Origin: DATAZK01 sp965199805
GTDB lineage: Bacteria; Actinomycetota; Actinomycetes; Frankiales; Frankiaceae
Assembly (NCBI GenBank): GCA_965199805.1
Contig: CBDATO010000001.1
Span: 3,162,001-3,226,000 of the forward strand
Length of the DNA: 64,000 bases
Reading direction: 5' to 3'
The notes under the pieces: generated by a model
What the model saw: the letters and a program-made list of their open reading frames with translations, nothing else
What the model was told of the DNA's origin: nothing
The model's database searches: none
Position numbers and translations under genes: made by a program
Shown: piece after piece, positions 9,916 through 18,892 of the stretch
How the letters are laid out: the number at the start of each line of letters is the position of its first letter
How positions within the stretch are numbered: position 1 is the first letter of the stretch

Positions 9916-12033
9916 GTGCTGACTGCGGGGGCGGTGTTCGCGGGCTACACCATCGAACGGGTGCTGGGCCGCGGCGGGATGGGCGACGTCTACCTCGCCC
10001 GTCATCCCCGGCTGCCTCGCGCTGACGCGCTCAAGCTGATGTCCGAGGAGCTCTCGCGCAACGAGGTCTACCGGCAGCGCTTCAACGCCGAGGCCGACCT
10101 GGCCAGCCAGATCCAGCACGAGTCGGTGGTCCGCGTCTACGACCGCGGTGTCCAGGACGGCGGCGAGGACGCCGAGGGTGACGAGAGCGGCCGGCTGTGG
10201 CTCACGATGGAGTACATCGACGGTCAGGACCTGGCCCAGGTCCTGGCGGGGGAGACCCGGCTGCCGGTCGAGCGGGCGGTCGGGCTGATCGAGCGCGTCG
10301 CCGCCGGCCTCGACGCGATCCACGCCAAGGGCCTGCTGCACCGCGACGTCAAACCGGCCAACATCCTCGTCACCCGTGACGTGCAGGGCACCGAACGCGC
10401 CCTGCTCACCGACTTCGGCATCGCGCGTTCGGCAGCCGACTCGCTCGGCCTCACCGGGGTCGACGACGTCGTCGCCACGCTGCGCTACGCCGCGCCCGAG
10501 CAGCTCGAGCTGCGCTCCGCCGAGCTCGACCACCGCGTCGACGTCTACTCGCTCGGCTGCGTGCTGTACGAGCTGCTGACCGGCCGGGTGCCGCTGCAGG
10601 GCACGTCGGTGGCCGCGTTCTGGCACGTCATCCAGACCGAGACGCCGGCGCCGGCGAGCCACCTGGCGCCCGGGGTCCCGCCGCAGCTCGACGCCGTCCT
10701 CGCCAAGGCGCTGAGCAAGCGCCGCGACGACCGTTACGCCTCGGCGGGCGAGCTCGCCCGGGCAGCGCGTGCCGCCGTCACCGCTGCACCCGTGGCTGCG
10801 GGCCAGCCGCCGACGGTGGCGGAGGGCTCCGTACGGACCGACCCCAACCGGCCGTTCCGGATCGGGATGCGCCGCGACGAGCCGGCCGGCGCCCGCCAGT
10901 TCGGCCCGCTGTACTCCGAGCGCCTCGGCGAGGCCGACGCGACGCGGATCAGCTGGTTGATCGCCACCTCCAACGTGCTCACGCTGCCCAGCTCGCTCGG
11001 TGGTGAATGGGGACCGAGCACCGCCATGACCGTCGAGGCGCCCGGCCGCTTCCACACCGTGGCCTGGACGGGGCAGGCGCCGCCGGTGCTGGCGGAGCTC
11101 GCCGCCGAGGTCGAGCGGCTCGGGGCGTCGGATGCGGCGCCCACCGCTCACGCGCATGCTGTCGCCCCACCCGCGGCCGCCCCGCAGGCCGGGGGCCATC
11201 GCTCCGGCCGGCGCCGCACCCGGCTGCTCGTGGTCGGCGCCGTCGCGCTGGTGATCGTGGCTCTCGCCGTCGCGCTGCCGCTGCTGCTGCTCGGCGGCGG
11301 CAAGCCGACCCCCGGCGTACCCGTCGCCCTCACGGCGAGCGCCGGCCGGGGCACGGTGACGCTGACCTGGCAGCCCGGCAGCGGCAAGACCGACCACTAC
11401 GTCGTCCTGCGCGATGGTGTGCCCGTCGCGCCGTCCGTGATCGCCGCGACGTACGTCGACCGCCCCACCGACACGGCGACCCACCGCTACGCCGTGCAGG
11501 CGGTCAACCGGCAGAGCCGCACCTCGCCCGAGACCCCGCCGCAGACGGTCGCCGCGCAGATCCGTGAGCTCGACGACGCGGAGAAGGCGCTGGTCGCGAG
11601 GCTCCCGGGCACGCTCGTCTACACGCCGTCCTGCGAGCCGCTGACCGCCGGCGTCGACGCCAAGGCCCAGCTCGCCGTCACCTGCGATCCCGGACCGGGG
11701 CAGTCGCCCAGCCCGCCCGGCCAGGTGCCCCAGGCGCTGCAGGTCTTCAGCACGGCGAGCGCCGTCGACCAGAAGGCCGCGCTGGACAACGAGATCAGCA
11801 GTCACGGCGCGAAGTCGGGCAGCTGCTCGGCCGTGCCGCAGCAGGGCACCTGGAACTTCACCGAGACCCCGTCCGTGCTGAACGGCAAGATCATCTGCTG
11901 GACCGTCGGCGGTACGTCCACGCTGCTCTGGTCCTACGACAAGCAGCTGATCTACGTACGCGCGCAGACCGACAACTCGTATGCGAGCCTGCTGAAGTGG
12001 TGGCAGGGCGCCGCGCTGCGGCTCGCGTCCTGA
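9916..12033 (+). CDS. Transmembrane Ser/Thr protein kinase with FN3 ectodomain
   Basis: Hanks-type kinase that would phosphorylate cytosolic proteins in response to an envelope signal. Kinase domain at residues about 10-275: glycine loop LGRGGMG, K40, catalytic loop H142-R-D144, DFG at 166-168 and activation segment with TLRYAAPEQ. A juxtamembrane linker of about 150 residues follows, with an extra folded-looking segment near 330-420. One transmembrane helix lies near 436-459, then a fibronectin type III domain (about 467-550) and a C-terminal extracellular region with two or more cysteines. No PASTA repeats. The GTG at 9916 is chosen because the kinase fold starts ten residues later; the upstream open frame has no homology. 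Confidence 0.93.
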   Translation: MLTAGAVFAGYTIERVLGRGGMGDVYLARHPRLPRADALKLMSEELSRNEVYRQRFNAEADLASQIQHESVVRVYDRGVQDGGEDAEGDESGRLWLTMEYIDGQDLAQVLAGETRLPVERAVGLIERVAAGLDAIHAKGLLHRDVKPANILVTRDVQGTERALLTDFGIARSAADSLGLTGVDDVVATLRYAAPEQLELRSAELDHRVDVYSLGCVLYELLTGRVPLQGTSVAAFWHVIQTETPAPASHLAPGVPPQLDAVLAKALSKRRDDRYASAGELARAARAAVTAAPVAAGQPPTVAEGSVRTDPNRPFRIGMRRDEPAGARQFGPLYSERLGEADATRISWLIATSNVLTLPSSLGGEWGPSTAMTVEAPGRFHTVAWTGQAPPVLAELAAEVERLGASDAAPTAHAHAVAPPAAAPQAGGHRSGRRRTRLLVVGAVALVIVALAVALPLLLLGGGKPTPGVPVALTASAGRGTVTLTWQPGSGKTDHYVVLRDGVPVAPSVIAATYVDRPTDTATHRYAVQAVNRQSRTSPETPPQTVAAQIRELDDAEKALVARLPGTLVYTPSCEPLTAGVDAKAQLAVTCDPGPGQSPSPPGQVPQALQVFSTASAVDQKAALDNEISSHGAKSGSCSAVPQQGTWNFTETPSVLNGKIICWTVGGTSTLLWSYDKQLIYVRAQTDNSYASLLKWWQGAALRLAS

Positions 12034-12065
12034 CCTCTTCGCACGTCGACAAGACTGGAGCGCAC

Positions 12066-12410
12066 ATGTTCGGACGTCGGGAACCCTTGCCCGAGGTGAG
12101 CGCGACCGAGGTCGACGCCCTGCTGGGTGACGGCGCGGTGCTGCTCGACATCCGCGAGCCGTACGAGTGGGAGGCCGGCCACGCGCCGCAGGCCGTGCAC
12201 CTGCCGATGGGCGAGATCACGCTGGACAACCTGCCGGCCGGGCGTCCCCTGCTCGTGGTCTGCCACGTCGGTGGTCGCTCGGCCGCGGTGACGGAGGCCT
12301 TGGTCAAGGCGGACGTCGCGGCGTTCAACGTGGCCGGCGGCATGGCGTCGTGGGCGAGTGCCGGATTGCCCGTCGTCACCACGGACGGCGGCTCCGGTCA
12401 GGTGGTCTGA
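12066..12410 (+). CDS. Rhodanese-domain protein
   Basis: Single-domain rhodanese, 114 residues, cytosolic. Residues 11-30 match the entry motif (VSATEVDALLGDG) followed by LLDIREPYEWEAGHA. The active-site loop is VCHVGGRSA with a catalytic cysteine that would carry a persulfide for sulfur transfer. Glycine-rich GGMASWASAG near the C-terminus is the usual family end. It lies 32 bp after the kinase stop, likely co-transcribed. The physiological sulfur acceptor cannot be told from sequence. Confidence 0.92.
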   Translation: MFGRREPLPEVSATEVDALLGDGAVLLDIREPYEWEAGHAPQAVHLPMGEITLDNLPAGRPLLVVCHVGGRSAAVTEALVKADVAAFNVAGGMASWASAGLPVVTTDGGSGQVV

Positions 12411-12435
12411 GCAGCGTCGCCGGCGCACTGTCCGA

Positions 12436-12441
12436 TACGTT
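12436..12441 (+). promoter_or_regulatory. -10 element of a probably leaderless promoter
   Basis: TACGTT ends six bases before ATG 12448, with no ribosome site in the interval. This is the same arrangement as at 3319, 16250, 46440 and 49389. Confidence 0.45.
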
Positions 12442-12447
12442 GCCGCC

Positions 12448-12921
12448 ATGACGGACCCGCTGCCCAAGCCGACCGACGTCGAGAGTGTCGAGCGGTTCAT
12501 CCCCGCGCCGGCGGAGGCGATCTTCGCGATCATCGCCGACCCCCGGCGGCACAGCGAGATCGACGGCTCGGGCACGGTGCGCCAGCCCAAGAAGATGCCG
12601 GACAAGCTGGAGCTCGGGTCGAAGTTCGGCATGGCGATGAAGGCCGGGATCCCGTACTCGATGGAGAGCACCGTCATCGAGTACGAGGACGGTCGGCGCA
12701 TCGCCTGGCAGACCCGCCCGCCGGGGCGCATCCCGGCGAAGTTCGGCGGCGGCCGGATCTGGCGCTACGAGCTCGAGCCGGTCGAGGGCGGCACGCTCGT
12801 CCGCGAGACGTGGGACATCTCGCAGGAGGTCGTGAAGGCGATGGTGCGGCCGATCCGCGGGCGTACCCGGCAGGCGATGACGTCGACGCTGGAGCGGATC
12901 GAGGCCCTCGTCACCCGGTGA
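12448..12921 (+). CDS. SRPBCC-family (START-like) protein
   Basis: 157-residue helix-grip protein of the SRPBCC superfamily, which binds hydrophobic ligands or acts as a small polyketide-type cyclase. Pattern: SVERFIPAPAEAIFAIIADPRRHSEIDG at the N-terminus (the classic opening strand and helix), a central beta sheet ending in WRYELEPVEGGTLVRETWD, and a long C-terminal helix. No catalytic residues can be assigned and the ligand is unknown. ATG start chosen on family alignment; the 38-bp gap to the rhodanese gene holds a possible promoter. Confidence 0.85.
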   Translation: MTDPLPKPTDVESVERFIPAPAEAIFAIIADPRRHSEIDGSGTVRQPKKMPDKLELGSKFGMAMKAGIPYSMESTVIEYEDGRRIAWQTRPPGRIPAKFGGGRIWRYELEPVEGGTLVRETWDISQEVVKAMVRPIRGRTRQAMTSTLERIEALVTR

Positions 12922-13003
12922 GACGCCGAGGCGTGCACGTCCGGTCCTCGCCGCCGGAGCGGGCGATTGGGTTCGCGGTCGGGGGGTAATTCCCGCCCAC
13001 GTT

Positions 13004-14902
13004 GTGAATTCCCGAGAATCGCAGGAGAGCGATTCCGTTGACGGCGCATCCAGTGGATTGGCGCCGTGGACCACCGTGGATTCTGACGCCTTGGTGGCAG
13101 CGATGGCTCAGCTCTCGCGTGCCGCGACCGACGACTTCGCCGTCGAGGAGATGCTGCGCAGTCTCTGTGACGCCGCGGCCGAGGCGCTCGCGGTAGACGG
13201 CGCCGGCGTCATGATCACCGAGTTCGGACGCAACCGTTTCGTCCATGCGACGTCCGCGGATGTCGAGCCGCTCGAGCTGCTGCAAGAGCTCCTGCAGTGC
13301 GGTCCCTGCGCCGACAGCCTGGCCCGCCAGGCGCCCGTCGTCGTGACGGACCTGCAGGCGGCGGGCCCGAGATGGCAGGACTTCAGCGACCTGTCGGCCC
13401 GGCTGCAGCTGCGCTCGGTGCTGGCCACCCCGCTGCTGAGCCGGGGCGTGACCTGGGGGATCCTCGACCTCTACCGGCGCCGGTCCGGTGACTGGACGAG
13501 CCAGGAGCTGCAGGCGGCCGAGACCTTGGCCGACATCGCGGTGTCGTACATCGTGATGGCGCACGACCGCGACCTGGCCCGCGCGGCACAGACCGCCCTC
13601 GCGCACCAGGCCATGCACGATCCGCTCACGCAGCTGCCCAATCGCGCCCTGCTCTTCGACCGTCTCGACCACGCGCTGGCCGGCGTGCACCGCTGTCAGG
13701 CCGGGATCGCCGTGCTCTTCCTCGATCTCGACCATTTCAAGGTCATCAACGACACGTTCGGGCACACGGTGGCCGACGGGGTCCTTTTGCAGGTGGCACA
13801 CCGACTCACCGTGCAGCTGCGGGCGGGCGACACCGTGGCCCGCTTCGCGGGTGACGAGTTCGTCGTCATCCTCGAAGGCCTCCCGCAGTCACCGGTCACC
13901 ACACTCGTCGACCGGGTGAACATCCTGACGGCGCGGCTCCAGGAGTCGATGCGGGCACCGATGCTGGCCGGGGGCACCGAGATCGCCGTGTCGATGAGCA
14001 TCGGGGTCGCCATCACGACGGACTCGATGACGGCGCACGAGCTCCTGGCCGACGCGGACACGGCGATGTATGCGGCGAAGGCCGCCGGCCGGGGCCGCGC
14101 GGTCGTGCGCGACCACACGGCGTCCAGCGGGATCGGTTACGCGAAGACGATCGAGCGCAGTCTCTTCCATGCGTTGGAGCGTGACGAACTCCAGGTCCAC
14201 TACCAGCCGATCTTCCACGCCGGCGACCTGCGGGTCGTCGCCGTCGAAGCGCTGCTGCGGTGGGCCCAACCGGGCAAAGCCGTGCTGCCGGCCGCGACGT
14301 TCATCGACGTGGCGGAGCGCAGTGGGCTCATCGTCAAGATCGGACAGTGGGTCGTGCGGGAGACCTGCGCCCAGATGAGGGTGTGGCAGGACGCCCTGGG
14401 CGAGGCGGGGCCCACGACTGCGTACGTCAACCTGAGCTCCCGCGAACTGGTGGACCCCCGCCTCGCGAAGACCATTGCCGAGGCGGTGTCAGCCAACGGC
14501 CTGCACCCACAGCAGCTGGGTCTGGAGATCGTCGAGGAGGACCTCGCCGACCCCGCGTTGGCCCACCAGCTACGCCTCTTCCGTGAGGCCGGGCACGCGC
14601 TGTCGGTCGACGACTTCGGTACCGGCTACTCATCGCTCTCCCGGCTGATCGACCTGCCCATCAATCTTGTGAAGATCGACAAGACTTTCGTCGCAGGCAT
14701 CCCCGAGGACGTCCGGAGGAATCGGATGATCGAGGGCATCCTGGCGATCGCGGCGAACCTCGGTATCGAGGTCGTCGCCGAGGGCGTGGAGAACGAGCAA
14801 CAGAGCATGCATCTGCAGGCGGCCGGCGTGCAATTGCTGCAGGGGTTCTTCCTCGGCGTCCCGGAATCCGGTGACGACCTCACGGCCGCCTGGACGCGAT
14901 AG
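13004..14902 (+). CDS. GAF-GGDEF-EAL cyclic di-GMP turnover protein
   Basis: Cytosolic signalling protein of 632 residues with a GAF sensor (about 40-190), a GGDEF domain (about 200-370) and an EAL phosphodiesterase domain (about 380-625). The cyclase signature reads A282-G-D-E-F286, a tolerated but non-canonical form of GGDEF. The EAL domain keeps E415-A-L417, the Asn of YVNLSS, the DDFGTGYSSL loop, the K of LVKIDK and EGVENE, so hydrolysis of c-di-GMP is expected; cyclase activity is less certain. No membrane segment. GTG 13004 has no strong ribosome site, and the first 30 residues are low-complexity, so the start may be later. Confidence 0.92.
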   Translation: MNSRESQESDSVDGASSGLAPWTTVDSDALVAAMAQLSRAATDDFAVEEMLRSLCDAAAEALAVDGAGVMITEFGRNRFVHATSADVEPLELLQELLQCGPCADSLARQAPVVVTDLQAAGPRWQDFSDLSARLQLRSVLATPLLSRGVTWGILDLYRRRSGDWTSQELQAAETLADIAVSYIVMAHDRDLARAAQTALAHQAMHDPLTQLPNRALLFDRLDHALAGVHRCQAGIAVLFLDLDHFKVINDTFGHTVADGVLLQVAHRLTVQLRAGDTVARFAGDEFVVILEGLPQSPVTTLVDRVNILTARLQESMRAPMLAGGTEIAVSMSIGVAITTDSMTAHELLADADTAMYAAKAAGRGRAVVRDHTASSGIGYAKTIERSLFHALERDELQVHYQPIFHAGDLRVVAVEALLRWAQPGKAVLPAATFIDVAERSGLIVKIGQWVVRETCAQMRVWQDALGEAGPTTAYVNLSSRELVDPRLAKTIAEAVSANGLHPQQLGLEIVEEDLADPALAHQLRLFREAGHALSVDDFGTGYSSLSRLIDLPINLVKIDKTFVAGIPEDVRRNRMIEGILAIAANLGIEVVAEGVENEQQSMHLQAAGVQLLQGFFLGVPESGDDLTAAWTR

Positions 14903-14944
14903 CCCGCCGGCACCCCGCTCGTCAGGCCGGGTGCGGCAGCCTGC

Positions 14945-15898
14945 TCAGTCGAACGGCACGATCGAGACGGCTTCGGGGGGCGCCACCTCGGCGGCCAGGG
15001 TGCGAGCCTGCTCGACCTCGCGCAAGCCGCCGCCGACCATGACGCGCACCGTGTTGCTGCTGACCTCGGGCCCGCTGCGGCGCACGTCGACGCCACCCGC
15101 GGCGAGCCGTTTGCGCACCGCGGTGTGCAGGGCGTCGAGCTCGCGGTAGGGATAGCGCACCGTGACGACCTTCAGCCGGACGATGCCGGCCGCTTCGGCG
15201 GCGGCCCGCATCTCGTCGGCGCCCGCCTCACCCGTGGCGAGGTACTGCACGTAGTGGCCGCCGTCGAACCAGGTGACCTCGCCGTGACCGTCGAGGTCCG
15301 CGTCCTGCACCGCCAGCCAGCCCTTGGCGAAGTCGGCCGCAGCCTCCTTGTCCTGCAGCGCCTGGCGCCACCAGAGCTTCTCGTCGTCGCTCAGCACCTC
15401 GCGGCCGTGCAGCCGGCCGTCGGGCATGCGCTCGTCGTCGACGAGGCGCTGGACCAGGTCGCGTTCGATCGGCAGGCCGAGCTCCGCACGCCAGCGGATG
15501 ACCCGCGCGAGCTCTTCCTCGCGGAGGTCGTCGTCGGAGGTGAGCGCACCGTCGACGGCCATCCGGCCGGCGAGCGGCCGGCCCAACGCGACCCGGGTGC
15601 GGAACGGGTACGCGACGGCGATCCGCGGGCGGCCGTCAGGAGGCTCGATCCAGGCCAGCTCGAGCGTCACCGCCACGAGGTGCGGGTCGCTCTCGTCCAC
15701 CCGGGCGGAGTGCAGCTGCTCGCCGGCGCCGTACACCGCCGTGATCTCCAGCGTCAGGTCGTCCGGCAGGACGGAGACGTCCTGCCAGGGCACTGCGTGG
15801 GGGGCGATCCCGTCCGGCTCCGGCTCGAGCAGCGGACGTCCGGGGTCAGCTGACGCCGGCCCGATCACGGTCGGGCGACGTACGCGGCTCGCGCTCAT
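14945..15898 (-). CDS. Hypothetical protein, 317 residues
   Basis: I do not recognise a family. The protein has no signal peptide or membrane segment. Residues about 45-115 look like a beta-rich domain (VLPDDLTLEITAVYG, LVAVTLELAWIEP), followed by an acidic helical region (about 120-200) and a C-terminal alpha/beta domain ending with a motif of alternating hydrophobics (NTVRVMVGGGLREVEQARTLA). The start at ATG 15898 is well supported by AAGGAGG eight bases upstream, although it overlaps the 3' end of the SCO4848 gene by 53 bp, which implies translational coupling. Ends 42 bp from the convergent GGDEF-EAL gene. Confidence 0.75.
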   Translation of the reverse strand: MSASRVRRPTVIGPASADPGRPLLEPEPDGIAPHAVPWQDVSVLPDDLTLEITAVYGAGEQLHSARVDESDPHLVAVTLELAWIEPPDGRPRIAVAYPFRTRVALGRPLAGRMAVDGALTSDDDLREEELARVIRWRAELGLPIERDLVQRLVDDERMPDGRLHGREVLSDDEKLWWRQALQDKEAAADFAKGWLAVQDADLDGHGEVTWFDGGHYVQYLATGEAGADEMRAAAEAAGIVRLKVVTVRYPYRELDALHTAVRKRLAAGGVDVRRSGPEVSSNTVRVMVGGGLREVEQARTLAAEVAPPEAVSIVPFD

Positions 15899-16142
15899 CC
15901 AGCGCCTCCTTCCCGGTGCGACGCGCGTGGAGCAGGCCCTTCACGCCGAGGACCCCGATGGCCGTACCCGCTGCCAGCGAGACGACGGTCAGGACCAGGT
16001 GGACGACGAAGAAGGCCTGCGGTGTGCCGTTGTCGAACGACCGGTCGTCCTTCGCGATGTTGCGGATGAAGGTGGGCCAGATCACCCACGACCACACGCC
16101 GAACGCCGCGAGCAGCCAGCACCAGCGCTTGGAAAGTTTCAT
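15846..16142 (-). CDS. SCO4848-family small membrane protein
   Basis: 98-residue integral membrane protein of unknown function, conserved across actinomycetes. Two transmembrane helices are visible: residues about 5-25 (WCWLLAAFGVWSWVIW) and about 45-70 (FFVVHLVLTVVSLAAGTAIG). The loop between them has the family sequence FIRNIAKDDRSF. The cytosolic C-terminus is charged (KEALDEREPRTSPDRDR). First gene of a two-gene unit with the 317-residue hypothetical protein, and divergent from the ABC-F gene. Confidence 0.88.
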   Translation of the reverse strand: MKLSKRWCWLLAAFGVWSWVIWPTFIRNIAKDDRSFDNGTPQAFFVVHLVLTVVSLAAGTAIGVLGVKGLLHARRTGKEALDEREPRTSPDRDRAGVS

Positions 16143-16249
16143 CGCTGCCCATTCTGCCGCCGGATCCCGTGGATGCGCACAGGTCGCCGGCCCCCGGGCC
16201 GGCTCGCTCACCGCCGTAAATCTGCTGTCGTGCGGGTCCGGCGGTGGCT

Positions 16250-16255
16250 TACCGT
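16250..16255 (+). promoter_or_regulatory. -10 element of leaderless ABC-F promoter
   Basis: TACCGT lies seven bases before ATG 16263, with no ribosome-binding sequence between them. Leaderless initiation is inferred. Confidence 0.5.
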
Positions 16256-16262
16256 CCAACGT

Positions 16263-17912
16263 ATGAGCGCCACGCTGGTCACCAAGGGGCTGGCGGCGGG
16301 TCACGGGGAGCGGTCGCTGTTCGCCGGGCTCGACCTGGTGCTGGCCGCCGGCGACGTCACGGGCCTCGTCGGACCCAACGGCGCCGGCAAGTCGACCCTG
16401 CTCCGCATCCTGGCCGGGGAGCAGGAGCCCGAGGGCGGCGTCGTGCAGCGCAGTCCCACCACGGCGACGGTCGGGCACCTGCCGCAAGAGCCGCAGCGGC
16501 GGCCCGGGGAGACCGTCGCGCAGTTCCTCGCCCGGCGCACCGGGGTCGCCGAGGCCCAGCTCCGGATGGACGAGGCCGCCGAGCAGTTGGCCACCGCGAC
16601 GGACGACACGGCGGGTGAGGCGTACTCGGTCGCGCTCGAGCAGTGGCTGGCCCTCGGCGGCGCCGATCTCGAGGAGCGGCTGGCCGAGGTGCTCGCCGAC
16701 GTCGGCCTCGACGTCCCGCCCGGCACGGCGATGACCGCGCTCTCGGGTGGGCAGGCGGCCCGCGCCGGCCTGGCGGCGCTGCTGCTGTCGCGCTACGACG
16801 TCTTCCTGCTCGACGAGCCGACCAACGATCTCGATCTGCGCGGCCTCGACCGGCTCGAGCGCTTCGTCGGCGAGCTGGCCCGGCGCGGATCGCCGGTGAT
16901 GCTGGTCAGCCACGACCGCGAGTTCCTCGCCCGCACCGTCAACCGCATCGTCGAGATCGACGCCCCGCAGCACGCGGTGAACGTCTTCAACGGCGACTAC
17001 GAGAGCTATCTGAACGAGCGCGAGGTGGCCCGCCGGCATGCCCGCGAGGACTACGAGGAGTACTCCGACACCCGCTCCCACCTTCAGGAGCGCGGGCGCA
17101 CCCAGCGGGCGTGGATGGAGAAGGGCGTCCGCAACGCCCGGCGCAAGGCGACCGACAACGACAAGAACGTGGCGCACTTCCGCGGTGAGACCAGCGAGAA
17201 GCAGGCGGCCAAGGCGCGCCAGACCGAGCGGATGATCGAGCGCCTCGACGTCGTGGACGAGCCGCGCAAGGAGTGGCAGCTGCGGATGAGCATCGCGGAG
17301 GCGCCGCGCGCGGGCGCGGTGGTCGCCACGCTGCGCGAGGCGGTCGTGCAGCGCGGCAGCTTCACCTTCGGCCCGGTGAGCCTGCAGGTCGACTGGGCCG
17401 ACCGGATCGCGATCACCGGCCCCAACGGGAGCGGCAAGTCGACGCTGCTGGCGGCCATGCTCGGCCGGCTGGCCCTGGACTCCGGCACGGCGACGCTCGG
17501 CCCGGGGGTCGTCGTCGGCGAGGTCGAGCAGGCGCGCGGAGCGTTCTCCCGTGACGGCGCCTTCCTCGACGCGTTCCGCCGCGAGATGCCCGATCTGTCA
17601 CCTGCCGACATCCGTACGCTGCTCGCGAAGTTCGGCCTGAAGGCCGCGCACGTCGACCGGCCGACGGAGTCGCTGTCACCGGGGGAGCGCACCCGTGCCG
17701 CACTCGCCCTGCTCCAGGCCCGCGGCGTGAACCTGCTGGTGCTCGACGAGCCCACCAACCACCTCGACCTGCCGGCGATCGAGCAGCTCGAGTCGGCCCT
17801 CGACAACTACGCCGGCACGCTGCTGCTGGTGACCCACGACCGCCGGATGCTGGAAGCGGTGTCGGTCAACCGCCGCTTCGCCGTCGACGCCGGACGGGTC
17901 CGGCCGGCCTGA
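16263..17912 (+). CDS. ABC-F family ATP-binding protein
   Basis: Soluble twin-ATPase that acts on ribosomes: translation factors or antibiotic-protection proteins, not a transporter. 549 residues. Domain 1: Walker A GPNGAGKST, signature LSGGQ, Walker B VFLLDEPTNDLDL. The linker near residues 250-320 is long, charged and coiled-coil-like (RSHLQERGRTQRAWMEKGVR), matching the P-site-tRNA-interaction motif. Domain 2: GPNGSGKST, the altered signature LSPGE, and LLVLDEPTNHLDL. No membrane domain nearby. It resembles actinobacterial Tlr/Lmr/Ole-type ARE proteins, but resistance cannot be claimed without testing. Divergent from SCO4848. Confidence 0.92.
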   Translation: MSATLVTKGLAAGHGERSLFAGLDLVLAAGDVTGLVGPNGAGKSTLLRILAGEQEPEGGVVQRSPTTATVGHLPQEPQRRPGETVAQFLARRTGVAEAQLRMDEAAEQLATATDDTAGEAYSVALEQWLALGGADLEERLAEVLADVGLDVPPGTAMTALSGGQAARAGLAALLLSRYDVFLLDEPTNDLDLRGLDRLERFVGELARRGSPVMLVSHDREFLARTVNRIVEIDAPQHAVNVFNGDYESYLNEREVARRHAREDYEEYSDTRSHLQERGRTQRAWMEKGVRNARRKATDNDKNVAHFRGETSEKQAAKARQTERMIERLDVVDEPRKEWQLRMSIAEAPRAGAVVATLREAVVQRGSFTFGPVSLQVDWADRIAITGPNGSGKSTLLAAMLGRLALDSGTATLGPGVVVGEVEQARGAFSRDGAFLDAFRREMPDLSPADIRTLLAKFGLKAAHVDRPTESLSPGERTRAALALLQARGVNLLVLDEPTNHLDLPAIEQLESALDNYAGTLLLVTHDRRMLEAVSVNRRFAVDAGRVRPA

Positions 17913-17965
17913 TCAGTTCGCCGTACGTGTGCCTTCGATGGGCGGGCGGCTGTTGACCTGTCACC

Positions 17966-18823
17966 ATGCGTGAGGTGAGCAAAGATGCTGAGACCTGGCG
18001 CGAGGACTACCCGTACGACAAGAAGATGCGCCGGTCCGAGTACGAGGATCTCAAGCTGGATCTTCAGATCGAGCTGCTGAAGCTGCAGAAATGGGTCAAG
18101 GAGACCGGCCAGAAGGTCGTCATCCTCTTCGAGGGGCGCGACGCGGCCGGCAAGGGCGGCACCATCAAGCGCCTCACCGAGCATCTCAATCCCCGTGGGG
18201 CGCGGGTCGTCGCTCTGGAGAAGCCGACGGACATCGAGCGCTCGCAGTGGTATCTGCAGCGCTACGTCTCGCACCTGCCGGCGGCCGGCGAGATCGTCAT
18301 GTTCGACCGGTCCTGGTACAACCGGGCCGGCGTCGAACGGGTGATGGGCTTCTGCACCGCCGGGGAGTACCTCGAGTTCATGCGCGAGGCACCCGAATTC
18401 GAGCGGATGCTGGTGCGCAGCGGCACCCACCTGATCAAGTTCTGGTTCTCGGTGTCGCAGTCGGAGCAGCGCACCCGGTTCGCCGCCCGGGAGACCGATC
18501 CGGTACGTCAGTGGAAGCTCAGCCCGATGGACCTCGCCTCACTCGACAAGTGGGACGACTACACCGAGGCCAAGGAAGCCATGTTCTTCTACACCGACAC
18601 GGCGGACGCTCCGTGGACGGTCGTGAAGAGCAACGACAAGAAGCGGGCGCGTATCGAGACGCTGCGCCATCTGCTGACGGGGCTCGACTACACCGACAAG
18701 GATGCGGCGATCGTGGGCGAGCCCGACCCGCTCGTCGTCGGACCCGTCTCCGTCATGGACAAGGACTCCAAGGACAGGGAGAAGAACGGCGGCAGCACCA
18801 AGAAGGCGTTTCCGGTCCTCTGA
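17966..18823 (+). CDS. ppk2: Polyphosphate kinase 2
   Basis: Transfers phosphate between polyphosphate and nucleoside diphosphates. 285 residues, single-domain (class I-like). Walker A GRDAAGKGG at 57-65, Walker B FDRSWYNRAG around 113-122, and the lid region RETDPVRQWKLSPMD with its conserved Arg and Lys residues. The C-terminal about 35 residues are charged and probably disordered. Whether it favours ADP or GDP cannot be read from sequence. Starts 53 bp after the ABC-F gene, so a shared transcript is possible. No strong ribosome site is seen at ATG 17966. Confidence 0.95.
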   Translation: MREVSKDAETWREDYPYDKKMRRSEYEDLKLDLQIELLKLQKWVKETGQKVVILFEGRDAAGKGGTIKRLTEHLNPRGARVVALEKPTDIERSQWYLQRYVSHLPAAGEIVMFDRSWYNRAGVERVMGFCTAGEYLEFMREAPEFERMLVRSGTHLIKFWFSVSQSEQRTRFAARETDPVRQWKLSPMDLASLDKWDDYTEAKEAMFFYTDTADAPWTVVKSNDKKRARIETLRHLLTGLDYTDKDAAIVGEPDPLVVGPVSVMDKDSKDREKNGGSTKKAFPVL

Positions 18824-18828
18824 GGACG

Positions 18829-18868
18829 GCCCGGGTGGGCACGACGTGACGTCGCGCTCCACCCGGGC
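18829..18868. terminator. Hairpin between convergent genes
   Basis: Perfect 10-bp inverted repeat GCCCGGGTGG / CCACCCGGGC (18829-18838 and 18859-18868) with a 20-base loop, between ppk2 and the lytic transglycosylase. No T tract follows, so termination is likely but unproven. Confidence 0.6.
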
Positions 18869-18892
18869 AGCCTCAGGAGTCAGAGGCGCGTT

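Noticed and set aside
9895..11805. A 636-residue minus-strand open frame opposite the FN3 kinase
   Set aside because: Low-complexity Arg/Gly/Val composition and no start context; the plus-strand kinase explains the coding bias.
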